Shown one piece after another: positions 34,658 through 42,905 of a stretch of DNA of 64,000 nt. Under the pieces are notes generated by a model. The model ran no database searches and was not told the DNA's origin. It saw only the letters and a list, made by a program, of their open reading frames with translations. Source of the stretch: Kineosporia aurantiaca JCM 3230 (GTDB lineage: Bacteria > Actinomycetota > Actinomycetes > Actinomycetales > Kineosporiaceae); the NCBI GenBank assembly GCA_000719025.1, contig JODP01000007.1, forward strand, positions 1 through 64,000, read 5' to 3'. Every line of letters begins with the position of its first letter. Positions within the stretch are counted from its first letter, which is position 1. Made by a program: the position numbers and the translations under genes.

Positions 34658-35722
34658 ATGCCCGCGAAGGAGTACGGGATCTTCCTGCCCATCGGCAACG
34701 GCGGGTGGATGCTTTCCACCACCGCGCCCCATCCTGAGGCGACCTACGCCTGGAACAAGCGCGCGGCGCTGCACGCCGAGGCGATCGGCCTCGACTTCGT
34801 GATGTCGATGGCGAAGTGGCGCGGCTTCGGTGGGAGCACCGACCACTGGGGCCGGTCGCTGGAATCAATGACGATGATGGCCGGGATCGCCGAGGCGACC
34901 CAGCGCGTGAAGATCTGGGCGACCATGCACGCGAACGTCCACAACCCGGCGGTCGCCGCGAAGATGTACGCGACCCTGCAGGACCTCTCCGGAGGGCGGG
35001 CCGGCATCAACATCGTCAACGGTGCCTACGCCGCCGAGTTCGAGCAGTTCGGGATCTGGGACGCCGACCTCAGTCACGCCGACCGTTACCGGATGACCGA
35101 GCTCTGGACCGAGGCGGTCACGCGCCTGTGGAGCGAGGACAGCGTCACCATGCACACGCCGTACTTCGACCTCGACGCGTGCGAGTCCCGTCCCCACCCG
35201 GCCTCCCGCCCGACGATCATCAGCGCCGGCCGGTCCGAGGCCGGGCGGGCGTTTCAGGCCAAGTACGCCGACGGGGCGTTTCTTTCGGCGGACAGCCTCG
35301 ACGAAATGCGTGACCTTTCGCGCGATGTCCACGACCGAGCTGCCGCCCAGGGGCGCGAGTGCCGTACCTATTCGATGCTCACGGTCGTGCAGGACGAGAC
35401 GGACGCCGGCGCCCAGCAGAAGGTGCGTGAGTGGGGCGCCGGGGTCGACCGTGAGGCCCTGGCATCCATGCGGGCGTCTTGGGGTATACCCGAGCAGCAG
35501 GCCCGTGCCTGGGCAGACGGGGCGGTCGGCGAGGACGCGTTTCAGACCCCGTACGTCGCTGGTTCCGCCGAAACCGTGACGGATCACATCGAGTCCATCG
35601 TCGACCACTGCGAGCTCGACGGCCTCATGCTGATCTTCCCTGAGTACGACCAGGACATGCTGCTCTTCGGGGAAACCGTCCTGCCGGCCCTCCGTCAGCA
35701 CGACGCGGCGGTCGTCCGATGA
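34658..35722 (+). CDS. LLM-class flavin-dependent monooxygenase, RutA-like
   Basis: 354 residues. The N-terminus YGIFLPIGNGGWMLSTTAP and MSMAKWRGFGGSTDHW closely follow RutA, the FMNH2-dependent pyrimidine oxygenase that opens the uracil ring; alkanesulfonate monooxygenase SsuD is more distant. Further LLM motifs: LESMTMMAGIAEATQRVKIW, LQDLSGGRAGINIVNGAYAA, IISAGRSEAGRAFQAKYADG. It needs reduced FMN from a partner reductase, which is not encoded in this window. It overlaps the next gene by four bases (ATGA), and that gene encodes a RutB-like hydrolase, strengthening the analogy. The substrate may be a uracil-like ring within a larger molecule. Confidence 0.85.
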   Translation: MPAKEYGIFLPIGNGGWMLSTTAPHPEATYAWNKRAALHAEAIGLDFVMSMAKWRGFGGSTDHWGRSLESMTMMAGIAEATQRVKIWATMHANVHNPAVAAKMYATLQDLSGGRAGINIVNGAYAAEFEQFGIWDADLSHADRYRMTELWTEAVTRLWSEDSVTMHTPYFDLDACESRPHPASRPTIISAGRSEAGRAFQAKYADGAFLSADSLDEMRDLSRDVHDRAAAQGRECRTYSMLTVVQDETDAGAQQKVREWGAGVDREALASMRASWGIPEQQARAWADGAVGEDAFQTPYVAGSAETVTDHIESIVDHCELDGLMLIFPEYDQDMLLFGETVLPALRQHDAAVVR

Positions 35723-36420
35723 CCGGCACCATCCAGGACCGTGACCCGCGGCTCGCCCTCTTGCTGTCCGAAGGGCCGGTCCCGGGCGGTGGTCTGCTGC
35801 CGGCGCTGGTCGTGGTCGATGTGCAGCGCGACTTCGGCGAGCCGGTCAGAATCGCTCCGTACGGCCTGGACGAGGAGGCCTTCGCCGCGGTCGACGTGGC
35901 GATCACCCGGATCGGCGCTCTCGTGGACGAGGCTCGTGCTCTGGGGGTGCCCGTCGTCTGGGTCGAACTGGGCAGTGACCCCTCGGCTCCGTGGCGCGCG
36001 AGCACCTGGCTGCGGGGTGGTGCGCTGGACGCGCCGATGTCGGACGACGAACCCTGCCGCGTCGGCTCCGAGGGTGCTCAGTGGTACCGGACCGCACCGG
36101 CGCCCGGTGAGATCCGTGTCGTCAAGCGCGGTTACAGCGGCTTCCTCGGCACCGACCTGGAGGCGCAGCTGACCGCTGCGGGGATCGGCTGGCTCACCGT
36201 GGTGGGACTGACGTCCGAGTGCTGCGTGTTCGCGACCGCGCAGGACGCCATGCAGCTCGGCTGGCCCGTGGTGGTCCCGGCCGACGCCACCGCCGCGTAC
36301 GACACTGACGTCCACAACGCGGCTCTCACGATGATCGGCCTCAACATCGGGGTGGTCACGGACACGGAAGAGACGACGGCGCTTTGGCGAGAAGCTGCGG
36401 CTACGAAGGCGGGCGCCTGA
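35719..36420 (+). CDS. isochorismatase-superfamily cysteine hydrolase, RutB-like
   Basis: 233 residues. The catalytic triad of cysteine hydrolases is present: Asp in LVVVDVQRDFGEP, Lys in RVVKRGYSGF, and Cys in GLTSECCVFATAQDAMQLG. RutB of this superfamily hydrolyses the ureidoacrylate peracid formed by RutA; the same relation is likely here, given that the gene overlaps the RutA-like gene (ATGA) and is itself coupled to the next (TGATG). The following RutC-F functions are not encoded nearby, so the pathway probably departs from the canonical uracil route after ring opening. Confidence 0.85.
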   Translation: MTGTIQDRDPRLALLLSEGPVPGGGLLPALVVVDVQRDFGEPVRIAPYGLDEEAFAAVDVAITRIGALVDEARALGVPVVWVELGSDPSAPWRASTWLRGGALDAPMSDDEPCRVGSEGAQWYRTAPAPGEIRVVKRGYSGFLGTDLEAQLTAAGIGWLTVVGLTSECCVFATAQDAMQLGWPVVVPADATAAYDTDVHNAALTMIGLNIGVVTDTEETTALWREAAATKAGA

Positions 36421-37754
36421 TGAGTGGCATGCACATCGCCTACGACCTCTCCTTCACGCACACCGAGGGGCGCTGGGCCGCGCCGGGCAGCTGGGTCGGT
36501 CAGGATTTCCCCGACGTGCGCATGTTCATGGAGCTGGCGCGCACGGCCGAACGCGCGGGCGTCGACATGCTGTTCTTCGGTGATGGGTCCGGTGTGCCGA
36601 GCACCTGGCGCGGCAGTATCGGCCCAGCTGTGGAATGGGGTATCCAATGGCCCCGGCAGGACATGTCGCCGGTGATCGCCGTGATGTCGACGGTGACCGA
36701 CCACATCGGCTTCGGGCTCACCTACTCCTCGACCTACACCCATCCCTTCTCCACCGCCCGGCTGCTGAACTCGCTCGACCACGTCACCGGAGGCCGGATG
36801 GCGTTCAACGTCGTCGCCTCCTCCCGCGGGTCGGACGCCGCGAACTACGGCTCCGACCAGCTCATCGACCACGACCTGCGGTACGAGCGGATGGAGGAGT
36901 TCATCGGCGTCTGCCGTGCGCTCTGGGACTCGGTGGCGCCGGACGCTATCGTCCGTGACCGTACGACCGGCCGGTTTGCCGACCCCGACCGGGTGCACCC
37001 CATCCATCACGACGGCCGATTCTTCAAGGTGCGCGGGCCGCTCGCCAGCGTCCCCAGCCCCCAGCGTCATCCCGTGATCGTGCAGGCCGGCAACTCGCCG
37101 CGCGGCATCGCGGCCAGCGCCTCCTTCGCCGACCTCGTCTTCGGGTTCGGGGCCAGTGTCGCGGGACAGCTGCGTCACCGGGCCGCCCTCGACGCGGCCC
37201 TGACCGACGCCGGACGGGACCCGGCCGCGGTCGGGATCCTCTGGGCGACCCAGGTGATCGTCGGAGCGACCGAGGCCGAGGCCCTCGCCCGAAGGGACTC
37301 CCTGCTCTCGTTCTGGAACCGGGAGGCCGTAGGGACCTTCATCTCCCACAACGCCGGCTACGACTTCTCCACGTTGCCGGAGACCTTCCGGCTCGGTGAC
37401 CTGCGCGACGAGATCGTCGCCGCCCAGGCCAGCCCGGCCGGCCTGGTCGGCACCCTGGTCGCGGAGCACGGAGAAGACCACACGATGGACCGCGACGACT
37501 TCTTCGAGCACGGCTGGCGGGCGGCGACCGGGCTGGACCACATGATCGTCGGCACAGCCGCCGGGGTGGCCGACGCGCTCCAGGAGAACTTCGCCGTCAC
37601 CGGTGGACGCGGCGGGTACATGCTGTCCAGCCCCCTCGCCATGCCGGCCGGGTTCGCCGACCTCAGCGAGCTGCTGGTGCCGGAGCTGCGTGGCCGTGGT
37701 GCCCTCGCACCCCGGTACCCCGGAACGACGCTCCGCGAGAACCTGGCGGTGTGA
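36420..37754 (+). CDS. LLM-class flavin monooxygenase of the NtaA/SnaA/DszA family
   Basis: 444 residues, ATG 36420 sharing one base with the previous stop. Family signs: IAYDLSFTHTEGRWAAPGSW, MELARTAERAGVDMLFFGDG, TARLLNSLDHVTGGRMAFNV followed by VASSRGSDAANYG, and HPVIVQAGNSPRGIAASA. Members use FMNH2 and oxygen to oxidise nitrilotriacetate, pristinamycin, dibenzothiophene sulfone and others; riboflavin lyase (RcaE) is also an FMN-dependent LLM enzyme. It would act before or after the RutA/RutB pair on the imported compound. One base separates it from the transporter-flavokinase gene, so its FMN supply and its operon are linked. Confidence 0.87.
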   Translation: MSGMHIAYDLSFTHTEGRWAAPGSWVGQDFPDVRMFMELARTAERAGVDMLFFGDGSGVPSTWRGSIGPAVEWGIQWPRQDMSPVIAVMSTVTDHIGFGLTYSSTYTHPFSTARLLNSLDHVTGGRMAFNVVASSRGSDAANYGSDQLIDHDLRYERMEEFIGVCRALWDSVAPDAIVRDRTTGRFADPDRVHPIHHDGRFFKVRGPLASVPSPQRHPVIVQAGNSPRGIAASASFADLVFGFGASVAGQLRHRAALDAALTDAGRDPAAVGILWATQVIVGATEAEALARRDSLLSFWNREAVGTFISHNAGYDFSTLPETFRLGDLRDEIVAAQASPAGLVGTLVAEHGEDHTMDRDDFFEHGWRAATGLDHMIVGTAAGVADALQENFAVTGGRGGYMLSSPLAMPAGFADLSELLVPELRGRGALAPRYPGTTLRENLAV

Positions 37755-37755
37755 G

Positions 37756-39483
37756 ATGACCCCGGCCCGGCGGTGGCTCGCGCTCGGTGGGCTCTGCCTC
37801 GGCTTCTTCATGCTGCTGCTGGACAGCACGATCGTGTCGGTCGCGCTCCCGGACATCGGTCGCGACCTGCACGCCGGTGCGTCGACGCTGGTCTGGATGA
37901 ACAGCGCGTACCTCTTCGCGTTCGCGGTCCCGCTGCTGGTGGCCGGACGGCTCGGTGACCGGTTCGGACACCGCCGGATCTACCTCCTGGGGCTCGCGAC
38001 CTTCACGATCGCCTCGATCGGATGCGCGGCCGCGCCCGGGATCGGCGCCCTCATCCTCTGCCGGGCCGCGCAGGGCCTGGGCGCAGCGCTCTTGACGCCC
38101 CAGTGCCTGACCGTGATCCGGTCGCTCTTCGAGCCGCCGCGGCTCGCCGTCGCCCTTGCTGCCTGGAGCGCGGGCGGTGGGGCGGCCACGGTCGCCGGGC
38201 CGATCGTCGGGGGTCTGCTCGTGCAGACGTGGGGATGGCCATCGATTTTCCTCGTGAACGTCCCGGTCGGAGCGATCACCGCGATCGCGGTGCTGCGATT
38301 CGTCCCCAGGTCCCGCCGTATCGCCGTCCCGCTGCCCCTGCTCGCCGTACTCGGCATCACGGCCGGGGTCATCGCGGTCGTCGTCGGTGCCCAAGGAACC
38401 GGGGGCGGTTTCCTCCACGAACCTCTGCCGCGATGCGGCGCGGTTGTGCTCGGCGCTGCCGTGGTCGCGGCAGTCCTCATCCTGCAGCGTCACGCCGGCG
38501 ACCGTGCACTCGTCCCCCTCGCCCTCTTCCGGGACCGCGGCTTCGTCACCGGCTCATGCGGCGCGACAGCTGCCGCGTTCTGCGTCGCCTCAGCCCCGAT
38601 CCCCCTCATGCTGGACCTGCAGCAGACCAGGGGACTGGACGCCGGAACGGCCGCGCTCGTCCTCGTGCCCATGGGGATCGCATGCCTGGCCTCCGCCCCG
38701 TTCGTCGGCCGCCTGACGAACACCGCCGGCCCCCGCAGGACAGCGACCATCGGCGCCGTTCTGCTGGTCGTTTCCGTGGCGCTCACCGCGGTGCTCGTCG
38801 CTCTGATGGCGCCCCTATGGGCGATCGCTGCCGCGTTCACAGGCTTCGGGATGGCGAACGCGTTCGTCTGGTCACCTTTTTCGCTCGCGGCCGTCCTGAA
38901 GGCCGGGCCCGACACCATCGGAGCAGCATCCAGCGCCTTCAACACCGTGAAGCAGCTCGGCGCCGTGCTAGGCAGCACGGCGACGGCCGTGCTGCTCTCG
39001 CTCTCGGGGAACGCCCTGGCCCTGGGCGTTCTCGCACTGGCGGCTTGCGGTGCGGTACTCGCTGCGCGCTCGTTGTCCGGCCAACCGGCGCCGTCCGTGG
39101 TGCTGACCGGAGTGATCATCCATGGAGCCGGGATGGGGCGCGAGCTGGGCTTCCCGACGGCCAACCTCCTGCCCGACGCCGATACCGGCGCGGCGGGCGC
39201 CGTACCGAATGACGGGGTGTACGTCGGGTGGCTTGCCGCCCCCTCCGGTGCTCCAGCACGCCACGCCCTCGTGTCGATCGGCAGTAACAGCACCTTCCCC
39301 AACCGCCCGCGAACGATTGAGGTCCACGTGCTCGATTTCGAGGGCGACCTGTACGGCACCGCCGTCGAACTCACCATTGGTCGGCGCATTCGGCGCCAAC
39401 GTACCTTTCCTGGGCCGGATGCTCTCATCGTCGCCATGCGGACCGACGAGCGCCGGGCCCGCTCTCTGCTCGCCCGCTCCTGA
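37756..39483 (+). CDS. MFS transporter (DHA2 type) fused to a riboflavin kinase domain
   Basis: 575 residues, ATG 37756. Residues 1 to about 445 are a DHA2-type (EmrB/QacA-like) MFS transporter: FMLLLDSTIVSVALPDIGRD, motif A GRLGDRFGHRR, then about 12-14 helices. From about 447 the cytoplasmic C-terminus is a complete riboflavin kinase: VLTGVIIHGAGMGRELGFPT, PTAN (from residue 467), DGVYVGWL, SIGSNSTF, then TIEVHVLDFEGDLYG with the catalytic Glu at about 522, and a terminal DERRARSLLA helix. It lacks the FAD synthetase half of RibF. The protein could import riboflavin or a related flavin and phosphorylate it at once (metabolic trapping), supplying FMN to the two LLM oxygenases. Last gene of the operon. 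Both domains are clear; coupling is inferred. Confidence 0.85.
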   Translation: MTPARRWLALGGLCLGFFMLLLDSTIVSVALPDIGRDLHAGASTLVWMNSAYLFAFAVPLLVAGRLGDRFGHRRIYLLGLATFTIASIGCAAAPGIGALILCRAAQGLGAALLTPQCLTVIRSLFEPPRLAVALAAWSAGGGAATVAGPIVGGLLVQTWGWPSIFLVNVPVGAITAIAVLRFVPRSRRIAVPLPLLAVLGITAGVIAVVVGAQGTGGGFLHEPLPRCGAVVLGAAVVAAVLILQRHAGDRALVPLALFRDRGFVTGSCGATAAAFCVASAPIPLMLDLQQTRGLDAGTAALVLVPMGIACLASAPFVGRLTNTAGPRRTATIGAVLLVVSVALTAVLVALMAPLWAIAAAFTGFGMANAFVWSPFSLAAVLKAGPDTIGAASSAFNTVKQLGAVLGSTATAVLLSLSGNALALGVLALAACGAVLAARSLSGQPAPSVVLTGVIIHGAGMGRELGFPTANLLPDADTGAAGAVPNDGVYVGWLAAPSGAPARHALVSIGSNSTFPNRPRTIEVHVLDFEGDLYGTAVELTIGRRIRRQRTFPGPDALIVAMRTDERRARSLLARS

Positions 39484-39890
39484 ATGGGGAAATCCCCGAG
39501 GCCTAAACCTTTGTCGGTGGCTGTCGGCATCCCAGAGGCGATCACCGAGATCGACTCGGTCGTTGCCATCGCCGATCGAAGTGGCAACCGATCGTTGGTC
39601 ATGGATGTCAGAAGATTCCTCCCTCGCGGCTGAGCTGCTGATACAGGTCTGCGCGGGGACTCCGGTGGCGAGGAAGCGCCGTCCTTCGATCCATTCGTCG
39701 TGTTGTTCGGCCCGGACGCCCGTCTGGGTTTTATGACGGCGACGACGAGAGCCCAGGCGACGTTCTGACTCAGCACGACGGTCGCGAGTCCGCTGATGCG
39801 GACACTCGAACAGCAGATCAGGAAAGGGGATCGTCCTGATCTGAGCAGTAATCTTTGATGACGTTGCCTGCGGCGTAGAAGTCAGTTCGG
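39484..39890 (-). mobile_element. scrambled IS remnants, including a probable IS256-family C-terminus
   Basis: On the minus strand at about 39710-39650 the reading AEQHDEWIEGRRFL matches the C-terminal end of IS256-family (Mutator-type) transposases. The preceding part is out of frame. Only about 20 residues are recognisable, so the assignment is tentative. The remaining bases between the flavokinase fusion and the IS3 remnant show nothing identifiable. Confidence 0.45.
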
Positions 39891-40187
39891 GACTGCCTCC
39901 AGGACGCCCGCGCTTTCTGCGACGGCTTTTTCACCGCCTACAACCACGAAAACCGCCATTCCGGCATCGCTCTGCATGCGCCCGCATCCGTGCACTTGGG
40001 CACCGCGCAGACCATCCGCGAGTACCGGCAGGCCTCCTTCGACCGGGCCCATGCCACGCACCCCGAACGCTTCACCCGCAGGCCCCAGGCCCCCAAACTC
40101 CCCGAGAAGGTCTGGATCAACGAAACACAGCCTTTGAAGGCTCAAACCGTCAGCTTGACTTGACAACTACCGCTCCGGGGCGGTTCA
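39891..40187 (+). mobile_element. IS3-family transposase C-terminal remnant with right terminal repeat
   Basis: Plus strand 39891-40163 encodes the last 90 residues of an IS3-family OrfB: FCDGFFTAYNHENRHSGIAL, APASVHLGTAQTIREYRQAS, THPERFTRRPQAPKLPEKVW. After the stop at 40161 the element ends at 40187 in CCGGGGCGGTTCA, the standard IS3-type terminus (TGAACCGCCCCGG in reverse). The 5' two-thirds are gone. The 216 bases from here to 40403 carry nothing recognised. Confidence 0.8.
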
Positions 40188-40403
40188 TATCGCGCATCCC
40201 GGCCGGTGAAGGCACGAATTTGTGGCTACCCGCAAAGGTTGATGTCTGTGGCGGCAACGCGCTCGCGACCGGTACGGAGGTGATTGGGCAGGCGTGGGTC
40301 CGCTTGTCGCGGAGACGCTGAGAAGAGCCCCTTTTCATGAGACGGGCAGGCGGAAGGGGTGAGCCTGTCGCGAAAATGCTGATCCTCGCGCCACCTCACA
40401 GAT

Positions 40404-40931
40404 TCAGGTCAGGCTGTCGAGGAATTCCGCACTCCTGCAGACGGTTCCGACACGCACGAATACGTAACTCGTGGAGAAATCGTGAGCCTCGCGATGAAGC
40501 CCGGACATGGCGTCGGTGAGAAATGCGGTGGCGTAGCCATGTTCGTCGGCGGCCCTGCCGGTGGATTCAACCCCGAACGTGGTGGCTATCCCGCCCAGTG
40601 CGACCGTAGTGACGTCGCGGCCCCGTAGTTCCTCGTCCAGGCGGGTGCCGTGGGAGGCGCCCCAGGTCGACTTCACAATCTCCAGGTCGCCCGGGCCCGG
40701 TTCGCATCCGGGGGCCAGTTCGCCGCCGGGTGGCTGAGTGTCCACGCCGGGATGCTCGGAGCGGACGAAAACGACCAGACCGCCGCGGTTGCGCACGGAA
40801 TGTGCTGTCTGAAGGCACGTCTCAAGAATCCGGGCGGCTGATCGCGGGGCCGTTTCGGCGGCGACCAGGCGCGTCATCAGGTCGACGAGAACGAGTGCGG
40901 TGCGGCACGCGTCGAAGCGGTGGATCGTCAC
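40404..40931 (-). CDS. isochorismatase-family hydrolase lacking the catalytic Cys
   Basis: 175 residues. The N-terminal Asp (ALVLVDLMTRLVAAETAP) and the Lys (EIVKSTWGASHGT) of the superfamily are present, but the nucleophile position reads GIATTFGVESTGR, with Gly where amidase members have Cys. True isochorismatases (EntB, PhzD) also lack this Cys, as does the YecD-like group, so the enzyme may act on a vinyl ether or another non-amide substrate. It is minus-strand and isolated, between an IS3 remnant and the NRPS operon, so a link to either system is not shown. Confidence 0.8.
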   Translation of the reverse strand: MTIHRFDACRTALVLVDLMTRLVAAETAPRSAARILETCLQTAHSVRNRGGLVVFVRSEHPGVDTQPPGGELAPGCEPGPGDLEIVKSTWGASHGTRLDEELRGRDVTTVALGGIATTFGVESTGRAADEHGYATAFLTDAMSGLHREAHDFSTSYVFVRVGTVCRSAEFLDSLT

Positions 40932-41343
40932 GGACGGAGCCTAGGGCATGGCTCCGCCGGAGAATGAGGCGACGCAATGTGACCGGAACTACACGGTCTG
41001 CCTACCAGGCCTCTTGCGCCAAAAAGGACATAAGTGTTGAATCAATGCGGCCCCGGTCGGGGCGTGGAAGCTCGGAGGGGACGTCGTGCGTTGGAATGCG
41101 CCTGAGGCAGATCTTGTCGTGTATCTGGTTGCCATCCGCCCGGGATTCTCGTGCCTGATGGCCGGCCCTGGTAACTGACTCGACGGATCCACACGCTTTC
41201 GGCAAGCTCTCCTGTTCGGCCCCGCCCTGATCGGCATGTGCTCGACCGCCCGATCCAGCTGCTGAGCCATGCCCGAACAGGGGTTTCAAGGTGATCAGCT
41301 GTCAATCATTGCCCTTAGAGGGCAGTAGTTCAGGGGGACTTTC
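40932..41343. other. intergenic stretch ahead of the NRPS operon
   Basis: About 410 bases. Overlapping minus-strand readings such as RRIPTHDVPSELPRPD look like debris of a coding gene but could not be assigned. The promoter of the NRPS operon should lie near the right-hand end, before AGGGGGACTTTC at 41332; no operator-like palindrome was recognised. Confidence 0.4.
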
Positions 41344-42051
41344 ATGCCTGTCGTCATCTTCCTGCCCTTCGCCGGCGGTGGCGCATCCGTGTTCCGTGGC
41401 TGGACCGAGCATGTGGCAGGCCGGTTCGAGCTGCTGGGCGTGCAACTGCCCGGCCGTGAGGAGCGCTTCGTGGAGGAGCCCCTGACGGACGTCGCCTCCG
41501 CCGCCGACGACGCCCTGGAGCAGATCCGCCGGAATATCCCTGCGGGAGAACGAGTCGCCGTCTTCGGGCACAGCCTGGGCGCGGCCCTGGCCTTCGAGGT
41601 GGCCCGGCGCCTGGAGGTCAGCGGGCAGTACGACCTGCTCCAGGTATTCGCCAGCGGCGCTCCAGGACCCTGGAACGGCCGCCAGGAGTACGCGACCGGG
41701 CTGGACGACGACGCATTCCTGGCGCAGGTCAAACGCTTTGCGGGGTACGACCACCCGGCGCTGGCTGTACCGGAGATGCGCGAGCTGCTGCTGCCCATGC
41801 TGCGGGCCGATGTCCGGATGCACGAGGAGTACGCTCCCGTCGATCGCACGCCGCTGCGCGCGCCGGTCGTGGCCCTGCGCGGTGACGCCGACGACCTGGT
41901 CAGCGCCGAGCAGGCCGGGCAGTGGGCGCAGGCAACGTTCAGCTCCTTCGTCTCCCACGAGATAGCTGGAGCCCACATGTATCTCGTGGACGACCCCGCC
42001 GCGGTCGTGGACCTCGTCGCCGGTGAACTCGATCGGGCCCTGACCCGGTGA
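41344..42051 (+). CDS. type II thioesterase of the NRPS operon
   Basis: 235 residues with an AGGGGGAC ribosome binding site. An alpha/beta-hydrolase type II thioesterase (GrsT/TycF group): IFLPFAGGGASVFRGW, LPGREERFVEEP, nucleophile elbow AVFGHSLGAALAFEVARRL with Ser, acid in ALRGDADDLVSAEQ, and His in IAGAHMYLVDD. It clears wrongly loaded or stalled carrier-protein thiols. As first gene of the operon it overlaps the SDR start (GTGA). It differs from the TE domain at the end of NRPS3, in which the Ser is replaced by Cys. Confidence 0.93.
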   Translation: MPVVIFLPFAGGGASVFRGWTEHVAGRFELLGVQLPGREERFVEEPLTDVASAADDALEQIRRNIPAGERVAVFGHSLGAALAFEVARRLEVSGQYDLLQVFASGAPGPWNGRQEYATGLDDDAFLAQVKRFAGYDHPALAVPEMRELLLPMLRADVRMHEEYAPVDRTPLRAPVVALRGDADDLVSAEQAGQWAQATFSSFVSHEIAGAHMYLVDDPAAVVDLVAGELDRALTR

Positions 42052-42875
42052 GCAGACTGCAGAACAAGGTTGCCTTCGTCACCGGCGCGGCCCGGGGGCT
42101 GGGGCGGGCCACTGCGGTGCGTTTCGCCCAGGAGGGCGCCGACCTGGTCTTGACCGACATCGCCGCTGATCTGGAGGGCGTGCCCTACGCACTGGGAACC
42201 AGCAGCCAGCTCGAGGAAACGGCCCGCCGCTGCCGGGAGGCCGGTGCGGCGGTGCTGGTGCGCTCGCTCGACGTGCGCGATGTCGTCCGGGTTCGGGAAG
42301 TCACCGGTGAGGCCATTGCTCGCTTCGGTGGTGTCGACGTCCTGGTCAACAACGCGGGCATCGCCTCTCCCTCCGGCAAGGCCGTGCATGAGATCTCCGA
42401 CGAGGAATGGAATCTCATGCTCGATGTGGACCTGTCCGGTGCGTTCCGGCTGACCCGGGCTCTGGGTGCCCACATGAGCGGGCGCCGCAGCGGGAGCGTC
42501 GTCAACATCTCCTCCACTGCTGGTCTGGTCGGCTACCGTCACTTCGCCGGTTACGTCGCGGCCAAGCACGGCCTGATCGGCCTCAGCCGCGCGGCCGCAC
42601 TCGACTACGCCCCGTTCAAGGTGAGAGTCAACGCGGTGTGTCCCGGATCGGTCCGGGACGTGCCCGATGTCGAGGGCACCATGCTCTCCGAGATCGCCCT
42701 GGCGCTCGACGTTCCGGTCGAGGAGCACGAGCAGATCTTTCTGCAGTCACAGCCGAACAACGCGCTGGTGGAACCCGAGGACATCGCCGGCGCCGCTCTC
42801 TGGCTGGCCTGCGACGAGTCCCGGCACGTGACCGGAAGCGTGGTCACCGTCGACGGTGGCTTCTCCGCACGCTGA
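42048..42875 (+). CDS. SDR oxidoreductase of the NRPS operon, mycofactocin-type insertion
   Basis: 275 residues, start GTG 42048 overlapping the thioesterase stop. Classical motifs: VAFVTGAARGLGRATAVRFA, VDVLVNNAGIASPS, VVNISSTAGLVGYRHFAGYV with YVAAKHG, and SVVTVDGGFSAR. The segment after the second strand (DIAADLEGVPYALGTSSQLE) is longer than in FabG-like SDRs and resembles the insertion of mycofactocin-coupled SDRs, which hold their nicotinamide cofactor tightly. It may oxidise or reduce a side-chain alcohol of the NRPS product or precursor, for instance the Thr-derived hydroxyl. The substrate is not shown. Confidence 0.87.
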   Translation: MSRLQNKVAFVTGAARGLGRATAVRFAQEGADLVLTDIAADLEGVPYALGTSSQLEETARRCREAGAAVLVRSLDVRDVVRVREVTGEAIARFGGVDVLVNNAGIASPSGKAVHEISDEEWNLMLDVDLSGAFRLTRALGAHMSGRRSGSVVNISSTAGLVGYRHFAGYVAAKHGLIGLSRAAALDYAPFKVRVNAVCPGSVRDVPDVEGTMLSEIALALDVPVEEHEQIFLQSQPNNALVEPEDIAGAALWLACDESRHVTGSVVTVDGGFSAR

Positions 42876-42905
42876 TTTTCTGCCCTGTTCTCCGAAAGAG
42901 GCCCT

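Noticed and set aside
34658..35722. Calling the first LLM enzyme an alkanesulfonate monooxygenase (SsuD)
   Set aside because: The SsuB/C-like transporter suggests it, but the N-terminal GNGGW and RGFGG segments and the RutB-like partner fit RutA better. Not fully excluded.
36132..37856. A 574-codon minus-strand frame opposite the NtaA-type monooxygenase
   Set aside because: Low-complexity antisense reading; the sense gene has coherent LLM motifs and operon overlaps.
38490..39776. A minus-strand frame of 428 codons opposite the MFS-flavokinase gene
   Set aside because: No recognisable domain; the sense strand explains it. Only a small downstream part, in another frame, resembles an IS256 end.
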